Part shown: positions 1 through 9,591 of the stretch, piece after piece
Position numbering within the stretch: the first letter of the stretch is position 1
Layout: each line of letters opens with the position of its first letter
Assembly (NCBI GenBank): GCA_016706565.1
Contig: JADJJI010000007.1
Location: 1 to 64,000, forward strand
Length of the DNA stretch: 64,000 nt
From: Piscinibacter sp.
GTDB taxonomy: Bacteria > Pseudomonadota > Gammaproteobacteria > Burkholderiales > Burkholderiaceae_C
Reading direction: 5' to 3'
Notes under the pieces: generated by a model
What the model was told of the DNA's origin: nothing
Databases searched by the model: none
The model's input: the letters and a program-made list of their open reading frames with translations, nothing else
Position numbers and translations under genes: made by a program

Positions 1-358
1 GCTTGGCCAGCACCTCGCGGGCGACGAACACACCGTCACGAAGTTGTCCCTGCGCGACCACGCCCTTGCCCTCCTTGAACAGGTCGGGAAGGATGCCCTC
101 GTACTGCACCGGCACGGTCTTGGCCGTGTCGGTGACGACGAAGTTGACCTTGACGCCATCGCGCTTCACGGTGCCTTCCTGCACCAGCCCGCCGAGGCGG
201 AAAGTGCGGTTGGCCGGCGCCTCGTGAGAGGCGATCTGCGACGGCGAGTAGAAGAACACCAGGTTGCTCTGGAAGGCGTTGAGCACCAGCGTGGCGATCG
301 CGCCCACGGCGACGACGACACCGCCGGCGATGGCCAGGCGTTTGTGGCGGGGCTTCAT
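1..358 (-). CDS. ccmE: Cytochrome c maturation heme chaperone CcmE (partial)
   Basis: CcmE is a membrane-anchored periplasmic chaperone that carries heme covalently from CcmC to the CcmF/H ligase during c-type cytochrome assembly. The start [13 protein letters not shown] gives a basic N-terminus, then one membrane anchor (about residues 8-26), then the OB-fold region with FFYSPSQI and [10 protein letters not shown]. About 119 codons are present. The gene runs off the left edge just after AREVLAK, so the heme-binding histidine of the following conserved motif is not visible. It starts one base past the ccmD stop and belongs to the ccmABCDE operon. Confidence 0.95.
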   Translation of the reverse strand, partial: MKPRHKRLAIAGGVVVAVGAIATLVLNAFQSNLVFFYSPSQIASHEAPANRTFRLGGLVQEGTVKRDGVKVNFVVTDTAKTVPVQYEGILPDLFKEGKGVVAQGQLRDGVFVAREVLAK

Positions 359-359
359 G

Positions 360-527
360 TCAGGACTCCTCGGAAAGACTTGCGGCATCTCGGCGGGCCC
401 GAGCATGCCTGTGATGGGCCAGAATGGGCTCGATGACCATCAGCACCGCGGTGGCAATGTAGGAGCCCCAGACATAGAGCCCGTAACCACCCATTGCGAA
501 GAATTCGCTCGCGCTGTTCCAGTTCAT
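360..527 (-). CDS. ccmD: Heme exporter protein CcmD
   Basis: This small single-pass membrane protein (55 residues) helps release holo-CcmE from the CcmABC complex. One hydrophobic helix ([20 protein letters not shown]) is followed by a basic, histidine-rich tail ([10 protein letters not shown]), the usual CcmD layout. Its start overlaps the ccmC stop by 4 bases (ATGA). Identification rests on position between ccmC and ccmE plus topology, because CcmD sequences are poorly conserved. Confidence 0.88.
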   Translation of the reverse strand: MNWNSASEFFAMGGYGLYVWGSYIATAVLMVIEPILAHHRHARARRDAASLSEES

Positions 528-1279
528 GCCTTCGACCCCTGCGTACGAACCAGTTCCGTCACCCATTCCGTGTGCTGCTCGCGCTCGATCACGATCGCTC
601 GGGCGCGCATGAAGACCACTGCGAAGGCATAGGCCCAGAACGCAAAGGTCATCAGCAGCATCGCCGTCAGCATGGTCTGCGCCATCTTCGGCGCCGCCGT
701 CATGCTGATCGTCGCGCCCTGGTGCAGCGTGTTCCACCACTTCACCGAGAAGTAGATGATCGGCACGTTCACCGCCCCCACCACCGCCAGCAGCGCACCG
801 GCCTGGTCGGCGCGGCGGGTGTCGTCGATCGCGTTGACCAGGGCCAGGAATCCCAGATACAGAAACAGCAGGATGAGTTCCGAAGTCAGCCGCGCATCCC
901 ACACCCACCAGGTGCCCCAGGTCGGCTTGCCCCAGAAGGCACCGGTCCACAGGGCCAGGAAGGTGAACATCGCGCCGGTCGGGGCGATCGCGCGCGCGAC
1001 CATCGAGGCCAGGCGGGCGTTGAAGGCCCAGCCGATGGCGGCCCAGAAGGCCATCACCAGGTACAGCAGCATCGACATCCAGGCCGCCGGCACGTGGACG
1101 AAGATCACGCGGTACGACTCGCCCTGCGTCGCGTCGGTCGGGGCGACGAAGAATCCCATGTACAGCCCCGCGCCGGTCAGCGCGATGCACGCCGCCCACA
1201 GCCACGGGATCAGCGCGCCGGTCAGGCCGTAGAAGCGCACCGGCGAGGCGAAGGTGAAGAGTCTCAGTTGCCCTGGCAT
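524..1279 (-). CDS. ccmC: Heme exporter / heme-handling protein CcmC
   Basis: CcmC is a six-helix membrane protein of the heme-handling family that presents heme to CcmE. The tryptophan-rich motif WGTWWVWD and the flanking DARLTSELILLF segment are diagnostic, and histidines that can serve as axial ligands lie in the loops (for example FVHVPAAW). I chose the ATG at 1279, which has a GGAG 10 bases upstream; a TTG seven codons earlier (1300) would overlap ccmB further. The stop overlaps ccmD. Length, about 251 residues, is typical. Confidence 0.95.
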   Translation of the reverse strand: MPGQLRLFTFASPVRFYGLTGALIPWLWAACIALTGAGLYMGFFVAPTDATQGESYRVIFVHVPAAWMSMLLYLVMAFWAAIGWAFNARLASMVARAIAPTGAMFTFLALWTGAFWGKPTWGTWWVWDARLTSELILLFLYLGFLALVNAIDDTRRADQAGALLAVVGAVNVPIIYFSVKWWNTLHQGATISMTAAPKMAQTMLTAMLLMTFAFWAYAFAVVFMRARAIVIEREQHTEWVTELVRTQGSKA

Positions 1280-1286
1280 CGAAGGC

Positions 1287-1955
1287 TCACTCCGTGGCAA
1301 TGCGCAGCGCCGCGCCGGTGGCCAGCGGCGCGAGCAGCACCGAGGCGATCAGCAGGGCGCCGAGCAGGGAAAAATGACCGCGTGTCGAGATGCCGGCCTC
1401 GGCGGCCGACACTGCGCCTGCGCCGAAGATCAGCGCCGGGATGCACAGCGGCAGGATGATGAGGATCAGCAGCACCGCGCCGCTGCGCAGGCCCAGCGTG
1501 AGCGCCGCACCCAGCCCGCCGAGCAGGCTGAGGATGGGCGTGCCCAGCAGCAGCGACAGCGCCAGTGTGGTGTTGGCCACCGCGCTGAGGTCGAACAGCA
1601 GCCCGAACAGCGGCGCGGCCAGCACCAGCGGTGCGCCGGTGACGACCCAGTGCGCCAGCGCCTTGGCCGCGGCGATCATCCAAAGCGATTCGCCCGAAAG
1701 CAGCATCTGCTCGAGCGAGCCGTCGGCATGGTCGACGCCGTACAGCTGCGTCAGCGACATCATCGCGGCCAGCAGCGCGCACACCCACACCACGCCCGGC
1801 GCGATCTGGCGCAACGTCTGCGGCTCCGGGCCGACGCCGAGCGGGAACAGGCTCACGGCGACGAGGAAGAAGGCGATCGGCAGCAGCGCCTCGACACGGC
1901 GCCGCGCCGCCAGCCGCAGGTCCCGCGCGACGATGGTCGTGAAGGCGCGGCTCAT
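1287..1955 (-). CDS. ccmB: Heme exporter permease CcmB
   Basis: CcmB is the membrane subunit that pairs with the ATPase CcmA in the complex releasing holo-CcmE. The 222-residue product (MSRAFTTIVARDLRLAARRR) carries six hydrophobic segments after a basic cytoplasmic N-terminus, with the family segment MLLSGESLWMIAAAKALAHW. Its ATG lies inside the end of ccmA (4-base ATGA overlap), which fixes the start and implies translational coupling. Confidence 0.94.
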   Translation of the reverse strand: MSRAFTTIVARDLRLAARRRVEALLPIAFFLVAVSLFPLGVGPEPQTLRQIAPGVVWVCALLAAMMSLTQLYGVDHADGSLEQMLLSGESLWMIAAAKALAHWVVTGAPLVLAAPLFGLLFDLSAVANTTLALSLLLGTPILSLLGGLGAALTLGLRSGAVLLILIILPLCIPALIFGAGAVSAAEAGISTRGHFSLLGALLIASVLLAPLATGAALRIATE

Positions 1956-2602
1956 CGGGCGGCGTAGGCATCGAGTTGCAGCGTGACCGGCTGAGGGTCG
2001 CGCAGGCTCAGGTCGATGTGGCTGGTCAGCACCGCGGCGCCGCCTCGGCGCGCATGCTGGCTCAGCGCCTCGTCGAGCATCGCCGTGCCTTCGGCATCGA
2101 GCGCGTCGTAGGGTTCGTCGAGGATCCACACCGGCGCGGCGGAGTCGACCTGCAGGCGCGCCAGCGCGACACGGCGCCGCTGCCCCTGCGAGAGCGTGCG
2201 CACCGCGGCGTTGCGGCGGCTGAACAGGCCGACCTTGCGCAGCGCCGGCTCGACGCTGGCGGCGTCGCCCGCCTGGCCATGCAGCCGGGCGAGGAACTGC
2301 AGCGCTTCCAGCACGGTGAGATCGTCCTTCAGGGCGTTGGCATGGGCCAGATAGCACAAGCTGCGGTGATAGGCCGCGCCGGCCTGGCGCAGCGGCACGC
2401 CGTCCCAGGTCACCGCCCCTTCGGCCGGCGTCGACAGGCCGGCCAGCAGGCGCAGCAAGCTGGTCTTGCCGCTGCCGTTGGGCCCGCGCAGCCAGACGAG
2501 CTGGCCGCCCTGGAGCGAAAAATCGAGCCCGCGGAACAGCAACCGGTCGCCGCGGCGACAGGCAAGTTGGCTGGCCGCTAGCGCGGGGCGGGAGGAGGAC
2601 AC
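1952..2602 (-). CDS. ccmA: Heme exporter ATP-binding protein CcmA
   Basis: This is the ATPase of the CcmAB complex in cytochrome c biogenesis. The 216 residues contain Walker A GPNGSGKTS (about residues 40-48), the ABC signature LSQGQRRR (from 137) and Walker B VWILDEP (about 158-164). The start codon is GTG at 2602; no ATG or strong Shine-Dalgarno lies nearby, so the start is the least certain part. It is the first gene of the minus-strand ccm operon and faces a divergent cupin gene. The 2603-2743 gap must hold both promoters, but I see no convincing consensus box in it. Confidence 0.94.
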   Translation of the reverse strand: MSSSRPALAASQLACRRGDRLLFRGLDFSLQGGQLVWLRGPNGSGKTSLLRLLAGLSTPAEGAVTWDGVPLRQAGAAYHRSLCYLAHANALKDDLTVLEALQFLARLHGQAGDAASVEPALRKVGLFSRRNAAVRTLSQGQRRRVALARLQVDSAAPVWILDEPYDALDAEGTAMLDEALSQHARRGGAAVLTSHIDLSLRDPQPVTLQLDAYAAR

Positions 2603-2743
2603 GTCAGATCTGGGGCGGCTCGTTCGAAACCCGAACCATACCGTAAACGTCTTGGGCTTCCCTTATCCCTGGTCAACCCGGACGACGGGAACGGATGATG
2701 CATGGCGCCCTGCCGTCTCACCCATCCGAGCGGAGGAATCACC

Positions 2744-3166
2744 ATGCTGGACAGCACCACCACCCGTTTCTCGCACGTCAAGCCCGACGACACCGCCTGG
2801 CGCAGCGACGGCCTGCGCGACTTCTTCCTCTACAAGGACCTGGGTGTCGAGGCCGCCACCTCCGGCCGGGTGCTCGCGCAACTCGTCAAGGCCAACATGG
2901 CACCCGAAAGGGGCACCGGCTGGCACCGCCATGAGGAGGACTTCCACATCGTCATCATGACCAAGGGCTGGGCGAAGTTCATGTACGGCGACCAGGAGAC
3001 GCTGGTCTCGGCCGGCGACTGCGTGCACCAGCGCCCGGGCATCGTGCACTACCTGTTCGACTACTCGCCCGACATGGAGTACCTCGAGATCGTCGGCCCG
3101 GCGGACTTCAAGACCGTCGACATGCCGGCGCCCTGCGAGGTACCAGCGCCGTCGAGCTGGGCCTGA
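2744..3166 (+). CDS. Cupin-domain protein
   Basis: This 140-residue single-domain cupin has the metal-binding first motif GTGWHRHEEDFH and the second motif around GDCVHQRPGIVHYLF. The beta-barrel fold is clear, but the substrate is unknown; proteins of this size are often annotated only as cupin 2 conserved-barrel proteins. The start was chosen at the ATG preceded by GGAGG with good spacing; an upstream in-frame start at 2702 lacks such a site. The stop codon abuts the stop of the convergent GST gene with no gap. Confidence 0.8.
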   Translation: MLDSTTTRFSHVKPDDTAWRSDGLRDFFLYKDLGVEAATSGRVLAQLVKANMAPERGTGWHRHEEDFHIVIMTKGWAKFMYGDQETLVSAGDCVHQRPGIVHYLFDYSPDMEYLEIVGPADFKTVDMPAPCEVPAPSSWA

Positions 3167-3877
3167 TCAGAACTCCATGTCGAGTTCCTCGATCTCCTCG
3201 GGCTCGCGCTTCGCCGCGGCGAGCCACTCCTTCATCTCGGGCATCGCCATGATCGTCTGGCAGTACGCCAGGCAGGGCTTGTTGAGCTTCACGTCGTAAG
3301 TCAGGAAGCGCGTGACCACAGGCGCGTACATCGCGTCGGCCATCGTGTGCTTCTTGCCGAACAGGAACGGGCCGCCGTAGGTGGCCAGGCACTCGGTCCA
3401 GATCTCGACGACGCGGTCGATGTCGGGCTGCGCACCGGCCCAGATCTTGAAGCCCGGGTGGCGGGCCTTCAGGTTCATGGGCAGCGCCGAGCGCAGGTTG
3501 GCGAAGCCCGAGTTCATCTCGCCGCTGACCGAGCGGCAATGCGCGCGGGCGATGCGGTCGGCCGGCATCAGCCCGGCGGCGGGGAAGATCTCGTCGAGGT
3601 AGTGCGCGATGGCCAGCGTGTTCCAGACCTTCGCGCCCTCGTGCGTCAGGCAGGGCACGCGGATCGATGGCGCGAGCAGCAGCAGTTCCTTGCGCGCGTC
3701 GGCATCGTCGGGCGAGACCATCACCTCGTCGAAATCAAGCCCGGCGAAACGCGCCAGCAGCCAGCCACGCAGCGACCACGACGAGTAGTTCTTGCTCGAC
3801 AGCGTGAGGGTGGCGCGCGCCGATGCTGCACGCTTGCGGGGGGCGGCCTTCGGGCGGGCGGGGATGGCGACGGGCAT
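3167..3877 (-). CDS. Glutathione S-transferase family protein
   Basis: The 236-residue product has an N-terminal thioredoxin-like domain beginning at LTLSSKNYSSWSLRGW, in which SSWSLR supplies the usual active-site serine/arginine region, and an all-helical C-terminal domain with the GST hydrophobic-core stretch HTMADAMYAPVVTRFL. A basic, alanine-rich extension of about 25 residues precedes the fold, so the real start may lie further in. Substrate is not predictable. It is divergent from the PHB depolymerase gene at 4014 and convergent with the cupin gene. Confidence 0.88.
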   Translation of the reverse strand: MPVAIPARPKAAPRKRAASARATLTLSSKNYSSWSLRGWLLARFAGLDFDEVMVSPDDADARKELLLLAPSIRVPCLTHEGAKVWNTLAIAHYLDEIFPAAGLMPADRIARAHCRSVSGEMNSGFANLRSALPMNLKARHPGFKIWAGAQPDIDRVVEIWTECLATYGGPFLFGKKHTMADAMYAPVVTRFLTYDVKLNKPCLAYCQTIMAMPEMKEWLAAAKREPEEIEELDMEF

Positions 3878-4013
3878 GGCGGGCTTCCGGCGGTGCGGGC
3901 GCGGCCCGCGGTCCCCGGAACCTGCAGCAATCCACGTGCCACGCACGTGCTGCGGCCGCGCGTTGGCGCGCAAGTTGCTCCGCTGGCCGCACGACACTCT
4001 GCGGGAAGGCCCC

Positions 4014-5231
4014 ATGATGTACCACGCCTACCAGGCCCACAACGACCTGCTCTGGCCGCTGCGCTCATTCGCCCGCGCCAGCGTGCCGCTGCTGCTCGAC
4101 CCGACCCTCGGGATGGGCGGGCACCCGCCGCACCGGCAGGTCGCCGCGGCCTGCGAGGTGATGCGGCTGGCCGAGGTGACGCACCGCCGGCCCGACTGGG
4201 CGATCACCTCGGTCAGCGCGCAGGGCCGCGACTGGCCGGTGGTCGAGGAAGTGGTGCACAGCGCCGCCTTCGGCACGCTGCTGCGCTTCGCCAAGCCGGG
4301 CGCGACCGAGCAGCCGCGCGTGCTGATCGTGGCCCCGATGTCGGGCCACTTCGCCACGCTGCTGCGCGACACCGTGCGCACGATGCTGATCGACCACGAC
4401 GTCTACATCACCGACTGGCACAACGCCCGCGACGTGCCGCTGGCCGCAGGCCGCTTCGGCCTGGACGAGTACATCGAGCACCTGATGCAGTTCCTCGCCG
4501 TGATGGGCCCGGGCGCGCACCTGATGGCGATCTGCCAGCCCTGCGTGGCCGCGCTCGCGGCCGTGGCCCTGATGTCGGAAGACGAACACCCGGCCACGCC
4601 GGCCAGCCTGACCCTGATGGCCGGGCCGATCGACTGCCGCATCAGCCCGACCGAGGTGAACAAGCTGGCGACCACCAAGCCAATCGAGTGGTTCGAGAGC
4701 AAGCTGATCAGCCGCGTGCCCTGGCGATTCCGCGGTGCCGGCCGGCGTGTCTACCCCGGCTTCGTGCAACTCACCGCGTTCATGAGCATGAACAAGGAGC
4801 GCCACGTCAACGCCTTTCGCGACTACTACGTCAACCTGGTCGAGCAGGACGACGAGAAGACCCGGGCCACGCGGGCCTTCTACGAGGAGTACATGGCGGT
4901 GGCCGACCTGCCGGCGGAGTTCTACCTCGAGACCGTGCAGCAGGTGTTCCAGGACTACGCGCTGCCGCGCGGCGAGCTCACCTTCCGCGGCCGGCGTGTC
5001 GACCCCGCGGCGATCCGCCGCACGGCGCTCGTCACCATCGAGGGCGAGCGCGACGACATCTGCGCCCCGGGCCAGACGCTCGCCGCGCAGGACCTGTGCA
5101 GCAGGCTGCGCCCCTACATGCGCACGCACTACGTGCAGCCCGGCGTGGGCCATTACGGCGTGTTCAGCGGGCGGCGATGGCAGAACCAGATCTATCCGCT
5201 GGTTCGGGACGTGATTCACGTGTCGGGCTGA
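4014..5231 (+). CDS. phaZ: Intracellular polyhydroxybutyrate depolymerase
   Basis: This enzyme mobilises stored polyhydroxybutyrate inside the cell. The 405-residue protein has the intracellular depolymerase layout: an N-terminal segment MMYHAYQAHNDLLWPLRSFA, a central alpha/beta-hydrolase region (VLIVAPMSGHFATLLRDTV, YITDWHNARDVP) and the nucleophile motif ICQPC with a catalytic cysteine at about residue 174 in place of the usual serine; GVGHYGVFSG near the C-terminus supplies the histidine. The last 68 bases overlap, antisense, the end of the RND pump gene. A second paralogue starts at 63845. Confidence 0.9.
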   Translation: MMYHAYQAHNDLLWPLRSFARASVPLLLDPTLGMGGHPPHRQVAAACEVMRLAEVTHRRPDWAITSVSAQGRDWPVVEEVVHSAAFGTLLRFAKPGATEQPRVLIVAPMSGHFATLLRDTVRTMLIDHDVYITDWHNARDVPLAAGRFGLDEYIEHLMQFLAVMGPGAHLMAICQPCVAALAAVALMSEDEHPATPASLTLMAGPIDCRISPTEVNKLATTKPIEWFESKLISRVPWRFRGAGRRVYPGFVQLTAFMSMNKERHVNAFRDYYVNLVEQDDEKTRATRAFYEEYMAVADLPAEFYLETVQQVFQDYALPRGELTFRGRRVDPAAIRRTALVTIEGERDDICAPGQTLAAQDLCSRLRPYMRTHYVQPGVGHYGVFSGRRWQNQIYPLVRDVIHVSG

Positions 5232-8200
5232 ACTTCGGCCCGACCAGGTAGCTCCACAGCACCGGCACCACCACCAGCGTCAGCAGCGTCGAGGTGATGA
5301 CGCCGCCGATGATGGCGCGTCCCATCGGCGCCTGAAGTTCGCCGCCGTCATTGAGCGCCAGCGCCAGCGGCAGCATGCCGAACACCATGGCCGCCGTGGT
5401 CATGATGATCGGCCGCATGCGGATCAGGCCGGCCTGCAGCAGCGCATCGGCCACGCTCGCGCCGTTGCGCAGCTCGCGGTTGGCGAAGTCCACCAGCAGG
5501 ATCGCGTTCTTCGTCACCAGGCCCATCAGCATCACCAGGCCGATCATCGAGAAGATGTTCAGCGTGCTGCGCCACAGCAGCAGTGCCAGCATCACGCCGA
5601 TCAGCGCCAGCGGCAGCGAGGCCATGATGGCGATCGGCTGCAGGAAGCTGCCGAACTGGCTGGCCAGCACGATGTAGATGAAGATCACCGCCAGCACCAT
5701 CGCGCCGAGCATGGCGCCGAAGGCCTCTTCCTGGTCGCGCGTCGAGCCGCCGACGTCGAAGGTGAAGCCCGGCGGCAGCGTGGTGGCCTTGACGAGCTTC
5801 TGCACGTCGTCGCCCACGTCGCCCGCCGGCCGCCCCTGCACGCCGGCGAAGATGGCCTCGCGGCGCTGCAGGTTCTGGCGGCGGATCACCTCGGGGTTGA
5901 CTACCGGCTCGAGGGTCGCCACCGCGTCCAGCGGGATCGGCGTGCCGTCCTTGGCGAAGGCGACCGGCAGCTTGCCCATCTGCGAGACACGCTCGCGCTG
6001 CGTCTCGGGCAGGCGCAGCAGCACCTCGACCTGCTCGCCTTCCGGCGTCGTCCAGTAGGTGCCGACCTCGCCATTGACGTAGGCGCGCAGGCTGGAGGCG
6101 AGCTGCGGCGCGGTCAGGCCGAGCTCGCGCACCGCGCCGGGCTTCAGGCGCACGGCATAGGCCGGCAGCCCCGGCTTGACGGAGAGCTCGACGTCGGCGA
6201 TGCCGGGCACCTTGCGCACCTGCTCGGCGAACTCGCTGGCCACCTTCGCCAGGCCCTGCGCGTCGCTGCCGAGGATGGCCACATAGATCGGCCGATCGAA
6301 GCCCACCGACACCTCGATGCCGGGAATCTTCGCGATCTCGGCGCGGATGGCGTCCTCGATCTGCTTCTGCGTGCGCTTGCGTTCGCTGCGCTCGACCAGG
6401 CCGATGTTCAGCGAGGCCTGGTTGCGCCCAACGGCCAGGCCGGTGCCCTGCCCGCCCACGTTGGTGGAGATCGTCTTCACCTCGGGGAAGGCGGCGACGA
6501 TGGCCTCGACCTGGCGCACCTTCTCGTCGCTGCGCGCCAGGCTGGAGCCCACGGTCATGCGGATGGCCAACTGCGTGAAGCCCTGGTCGGTCTGCGGGAT
6601 GAACTCGCTGCCCACCAGCGGCGCCAGGCCGATGGCACCGACGAAGCTCGCCAGTCCCACGCCGAGCACGATCAGCCGGTTGCGCTTGGGACGATCGAAC
6701 ACCCAGCGGATGAGCCGCTCGTACGCATCGTGCAGCACGTCCATGCCATGGTCGGTGGCGCGGATCAGGTGCGACAGGCCCCAGACCTTGCGCGCCATCG
6801 TGCCCGGCGGATCCGGCCAGCGGCTGGACAGCATCGGGTCGAGCGTGAAGCTGACGAACAGCGACACGAGCACCGCCACCGCCACCGTGATGCCAAAGGG
6901 AAAGAAGAACTTGCCGACGATGCCGCTCATGAAGGCCACGGGCACGAACACCGCGCAGATCGCGAAGGTAGTGGCCATCACGGCCAGGCCGATCTCCTCG
7001 GTGCCTTCGCGCGCGGCGGTGAAGTGGTCGCTGCCGAGCTTGACGTGCCGCACGATGTTCTCGCGCACGACGATGGCGTCGTCGATCAGCAGCCCGATGC
7101 ACAGGCTCAGCGCCATCATGGTCATGAAGTTCAGCGTGAAGCCCAGCGCATACACCGCGATGAAGCTGGAGATCACCGCGATGGGCAGCGTCAGCCCGGT
7201 GATGATGGTGCTGCGCCAGGAGTGCAGGAACAGAAACACGATCGCCACGGTGAGCAGCGCACCCTCGATCAGCGTGTGCTGCAAGCCCCTGAGCGAGCCC
7301 TTGACGAAGTCGCTGTTGGCGTAGACCAGGCGCAGCTCCACGTCCGGCGGCAGGCCCTTGCGCACCTCGTCCATCGCCGCCTTGATGGCCTCGCCCGTGG
7401 CCACGACGTTGGCGTCCTGCTGCTTGTAGACGTTGAAGTTCACCGCACGCTGGCCGTTGATGCGCGCCACCGAGTCGGCCTCGCGCTCGCGCTCGACGAG
7501 CTGGCCGAGGTCGCCCAGCGTCAAGGGCAGGCCGCCGCGGTGGGCCACCACCATGTCGGCGAATTGCCGCGGGTCACTGGCCCGGCCCTCGACGCGCAGG
7601 ATGGCGTCCTGGGTGCTGTCCGACAGCAGGCCCACCGGCTGGTCGGCATTCGCCTCGCGCAGCCCCGCCGCCACCTGCGCCGGCGTGATCGCGTAGGCGC
7701 GCAGCCGCGCCGGGTCGAGGTCGATGCGCACCTCACGCTTGGCCAGACCCGAGACGTCGACGGTCGCGACCCCTTCCACGCGCTGCAGCCGCTTGGCCAC
7801 CACCTGCTCGGCCAGGATCGACAGCTCGCGCGCGCTGCGCGTGGGCGAGAGCAGCGCGCTCACCACCACCGGCTGGCTGTTGTCGTTGTTGAAGCGTGCC
7901 ACCGTGGGCGGCTTGGCGTCCTTCGGGAAGGCTGACTGCACGACGGCGATGCGGTCGCGCACGTCCTGCATCGCGCGGGCCATGTCGGCGTTGAGGGTGA
8001 ACTCCACGCTGGTCTGGCTGCGGCCCTCGAAACTGCGCGAGGTGATGCGCTTGACGCCGGCGATGCTGTTCAGGCCCTCCTCCACCAGCTTGGTGATCTC
8101 GCGCTCGACGGCCTCGGGCGAGGCGCCGGGATAGGCCACGTCGACGAAGGCCACCGGCGGGTTCACGTCGGGCATCTGCTCGACACCCAGCCGGGCGTAC

Positions 8201-8283
8201 GAGAACAGGCCCAGCACGCACAGCGCCACCATCACCATGGTCGCGAACACCGGGTTCGCGATGGACACGCGGGTCACCCACAT
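5164..8283 (-). CDS. RND efflux transporter permease (HAE1/AcrB type)
   Basis: This 1039-residue inner-membrane proton-driven pump component would act with a periplasmic adaptor and an outer-membrane channel. The N-terminus MWVTRVSIANPVFATMVMVA leads into TM1, two large periplasmic loops follow, and the TM4 motif GLLIDDAIVVRENI carries the adjacent aspartates needed for proton relay. The later segment LVMLMGLVTKNAILLVDFAN is also typical. It lies 10 bases downstream of the adaptor gene in the same operon; no outer-membrane channel gene is present here. Its substrate cannot be read from sequence. The 3' end overlaps the convergent phaZ gene by 68 bases. Confidence 0.93.
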   Translation of the reverse strand: MWVTRVSIANPVFATMVMVALCVLGLFSYARLGVEQMPDVNPPVAFVDVAYPGASPEAVEREITKLVEEGLNSIAGVKRITSRSFEGRSQTSVEFTLNADMARAMQDVRDRIAVVQSAFPKDAKPPTVARFNNDNSQPVVVSALLSPTRSARELSILAEQVVAKRLQRVEGVATVDVSGLAKREVRIDLDPARLRAYAITPAQVAAGLREANADQPVGLLSDSTQDAILRVEGRASDPRQFADMVVAHRGGLPLTLGDLGQLVEREREADSVARINGQRAVNFNVYKQQDANVVATGEAIKAAMDEVRKGLPPDVELRLVYANSDFVKGSLRGLQHTLIEGALLTVAIVFLFLHSWRSTIITGLTLPIAVISSFIAVYALGFTLNFMTMMALSLCIGLLIDDAIVVRENIVRHVKLGSDHFTAAREGTEEIGLAVMATTFAICAVFVPVAFMSGIVGKFFFPFGITVAVAVLVSLFVSFTLDPMLSSRWPDPPGTMARKVWGLSHLIRATDHGMDVLHDAYERLIRWVFDRPKRNRLIVLGVGLASFVGAIGLAPLVGSEFIPQTDQGFTQLAIRMTVGSSLARSDEKVRQVEAIVAAFPEVKTISTNVGGQGTGLAVGRNQASLNIGLVERSERKRTQKQIEDAIRAEIAKIPGIEVSVGFDRPIYVAILGSDAQGLAKVASEFAEQVRKVPGIADVELSVKPGLPAYAVRLKPGAVRELGLTAPQLASSLRAYVNGEVGTYWTTPEGEQVEVLLRLPETQRERVSQMGKLPVAFAKDGTPIPLDAVATLEPVVNPEVIRRQNLQRREAIFAGVQGRPAGDVGDDVQKLVKATTLPPGFTFDVGGSTRDQEEAFGAMLGAMVLAVIFIYIVLASQFGSFLQPIAIMASLPLALIGVMLALLLWRSTLNIFSMIGLVMLMGLVTKNAILLVDFANRELRNGASVADALLQAGLIRMRPIIMTTAAMVFGMLPLALALNDGGELQAPMGRAIIGGVITSTLLTLVVVPVLWSYLVGPKFSPTRESRPEPADRSGSAIAAR

Positions 8284-8293
8284 GGCGAGCTCC

Positions 8294-9443
8294 TCAGCGC
8301 AGGTTGGAAGAAGCCGCCGCCGAGGCGACCGCAGAGGCGCGCGCCACGACGACCGCCTTGGCGCCTTCGCGCAGGTTGTCGAAGCGGGCGGCGAGCACCT
8401 GCACGCCTGCGGCGAGGCCCGAGACCACCTCGACGCGGCCCTGCGCCTCGTCGCGGCGGCCGATGGTGATCGCGCGTCGTGCCAGCACGCCGTTGTCGAT
8501 CACCCAGACCTGCGGCTGCCCGGCCTGGCCGCCGACGGCGGCCAGCGGCACCGTCAGGCGCTGCGCGGTGTCGGCCAGCGTCACCTGCGCCACCGCGTAC
8601 TGGCCGGCACGCAGGCGCTCCTTCGGGTTGGCCACGCTGACCGTCACGCCGATCGAGCGTGTGCCCGGCTCGGCCGCCGGCGCAATGCGCTCGAGCCGGC
8701 CGGTCACCGGCGCATCCAGGCCCTCGATGCGCAGCTGCACCGGCATGCCCGGCGCCAGCAGCGCCACCTCGTGCGTGCCGACACTGCCAGCCAGCTCCAG
8801 CGTGGCCAGGTCGACCAGGGTCAGCACCGGCTGCTCCATCGCCAGCTTCTCGCCGGGCAGCACGTGCCGCTTGCTGACCAGCCCGGCGATCGGCGCCACC
8901 AGCGCCGCCTCGCGAAGGCCCAGGCGCGCGGTGCTCAGCTGCGCCTGTGCGGCGTCGAGCCCGGCGCGCTGCGTCGAGCGCCGTGCGCGAGCTGTCCAGG
9001 GCATTGGGCGAGATGAACTTCTGATCGGCCAGGCCCTGGTTCGATGCGTGGGTGCGCTGTGCCTGCACGAACTGCGCGCGCGCCGACTCGACGGCAGCCT
9101 GGCGCTCAGCCACGCGGCTGCCGATGTCGGACAGGTCGATCTGCCCGAGCGGCTGCCCGGCGCGCACCCGGCTGCCCTCACCCACCACCAGCGAGAGCAG
9201 CGTGCCAGCCGCCTTGGCGCGCACCACGGCACTCTGCGGGGCGACAAGCGCGCCGGAGAACTCCAGTTGCAGCGGCAGGCTCGCCAGCGTGGGCTGCACC
9301 ACCTCTCGGGGCGTGAACTCGAGCGTGGGCTCGACCTTGGGCGCGTCCTTGGCGCCGAAGGCGACCCCGGACACCTTGGCGGCGCCCAACGCCGCCGCCA
9401 CCACCAGCAAACCCACCCCGCCCAGCCACCAGGCCTTGTGCAT
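8294..9443 (-). CDS. RND periplasmic adaptor (membrane-fusion protein), frameshifted
   Basis: The first reading frame starts at 9443 (MHKAWWLGGVGLLVVAAALG, one N-terminal anchor; AGGGG upstream as ribosome site). It encodes the lipoyl half and the hairpin region, AGTLLSLVVGEGSRVRAGQPLGQI, up to NALDSSRTALDAAR. The second half, GLDAAQAQLSTARLGLREAAL through the barrel and membrane-proximal domains to SNLR at 8294, lies in another frame. Restoring one G in the GCGCGC run at about 8962-8970 joins both halves into one normal protein of about 383 residues. The gene is otherwise intact, so a sequence error or a very recent mutation is more likely than decay. Confidence 0.85.
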
Positions 9444-9591
9444 GTCGTGCCCCTCCAGAGCCGCTCTTGTGAAGCGGCGCCAGTCTAGGCGCGGGTTGAC
9501 ATGGCGCAATCCCGCGTTGCGACAGGCTGCGGGGCCGGGGCGACGAACTGCGCCGCCGGCGGACGAACGGGAAGCCCGCCCGGGCCCTGCG

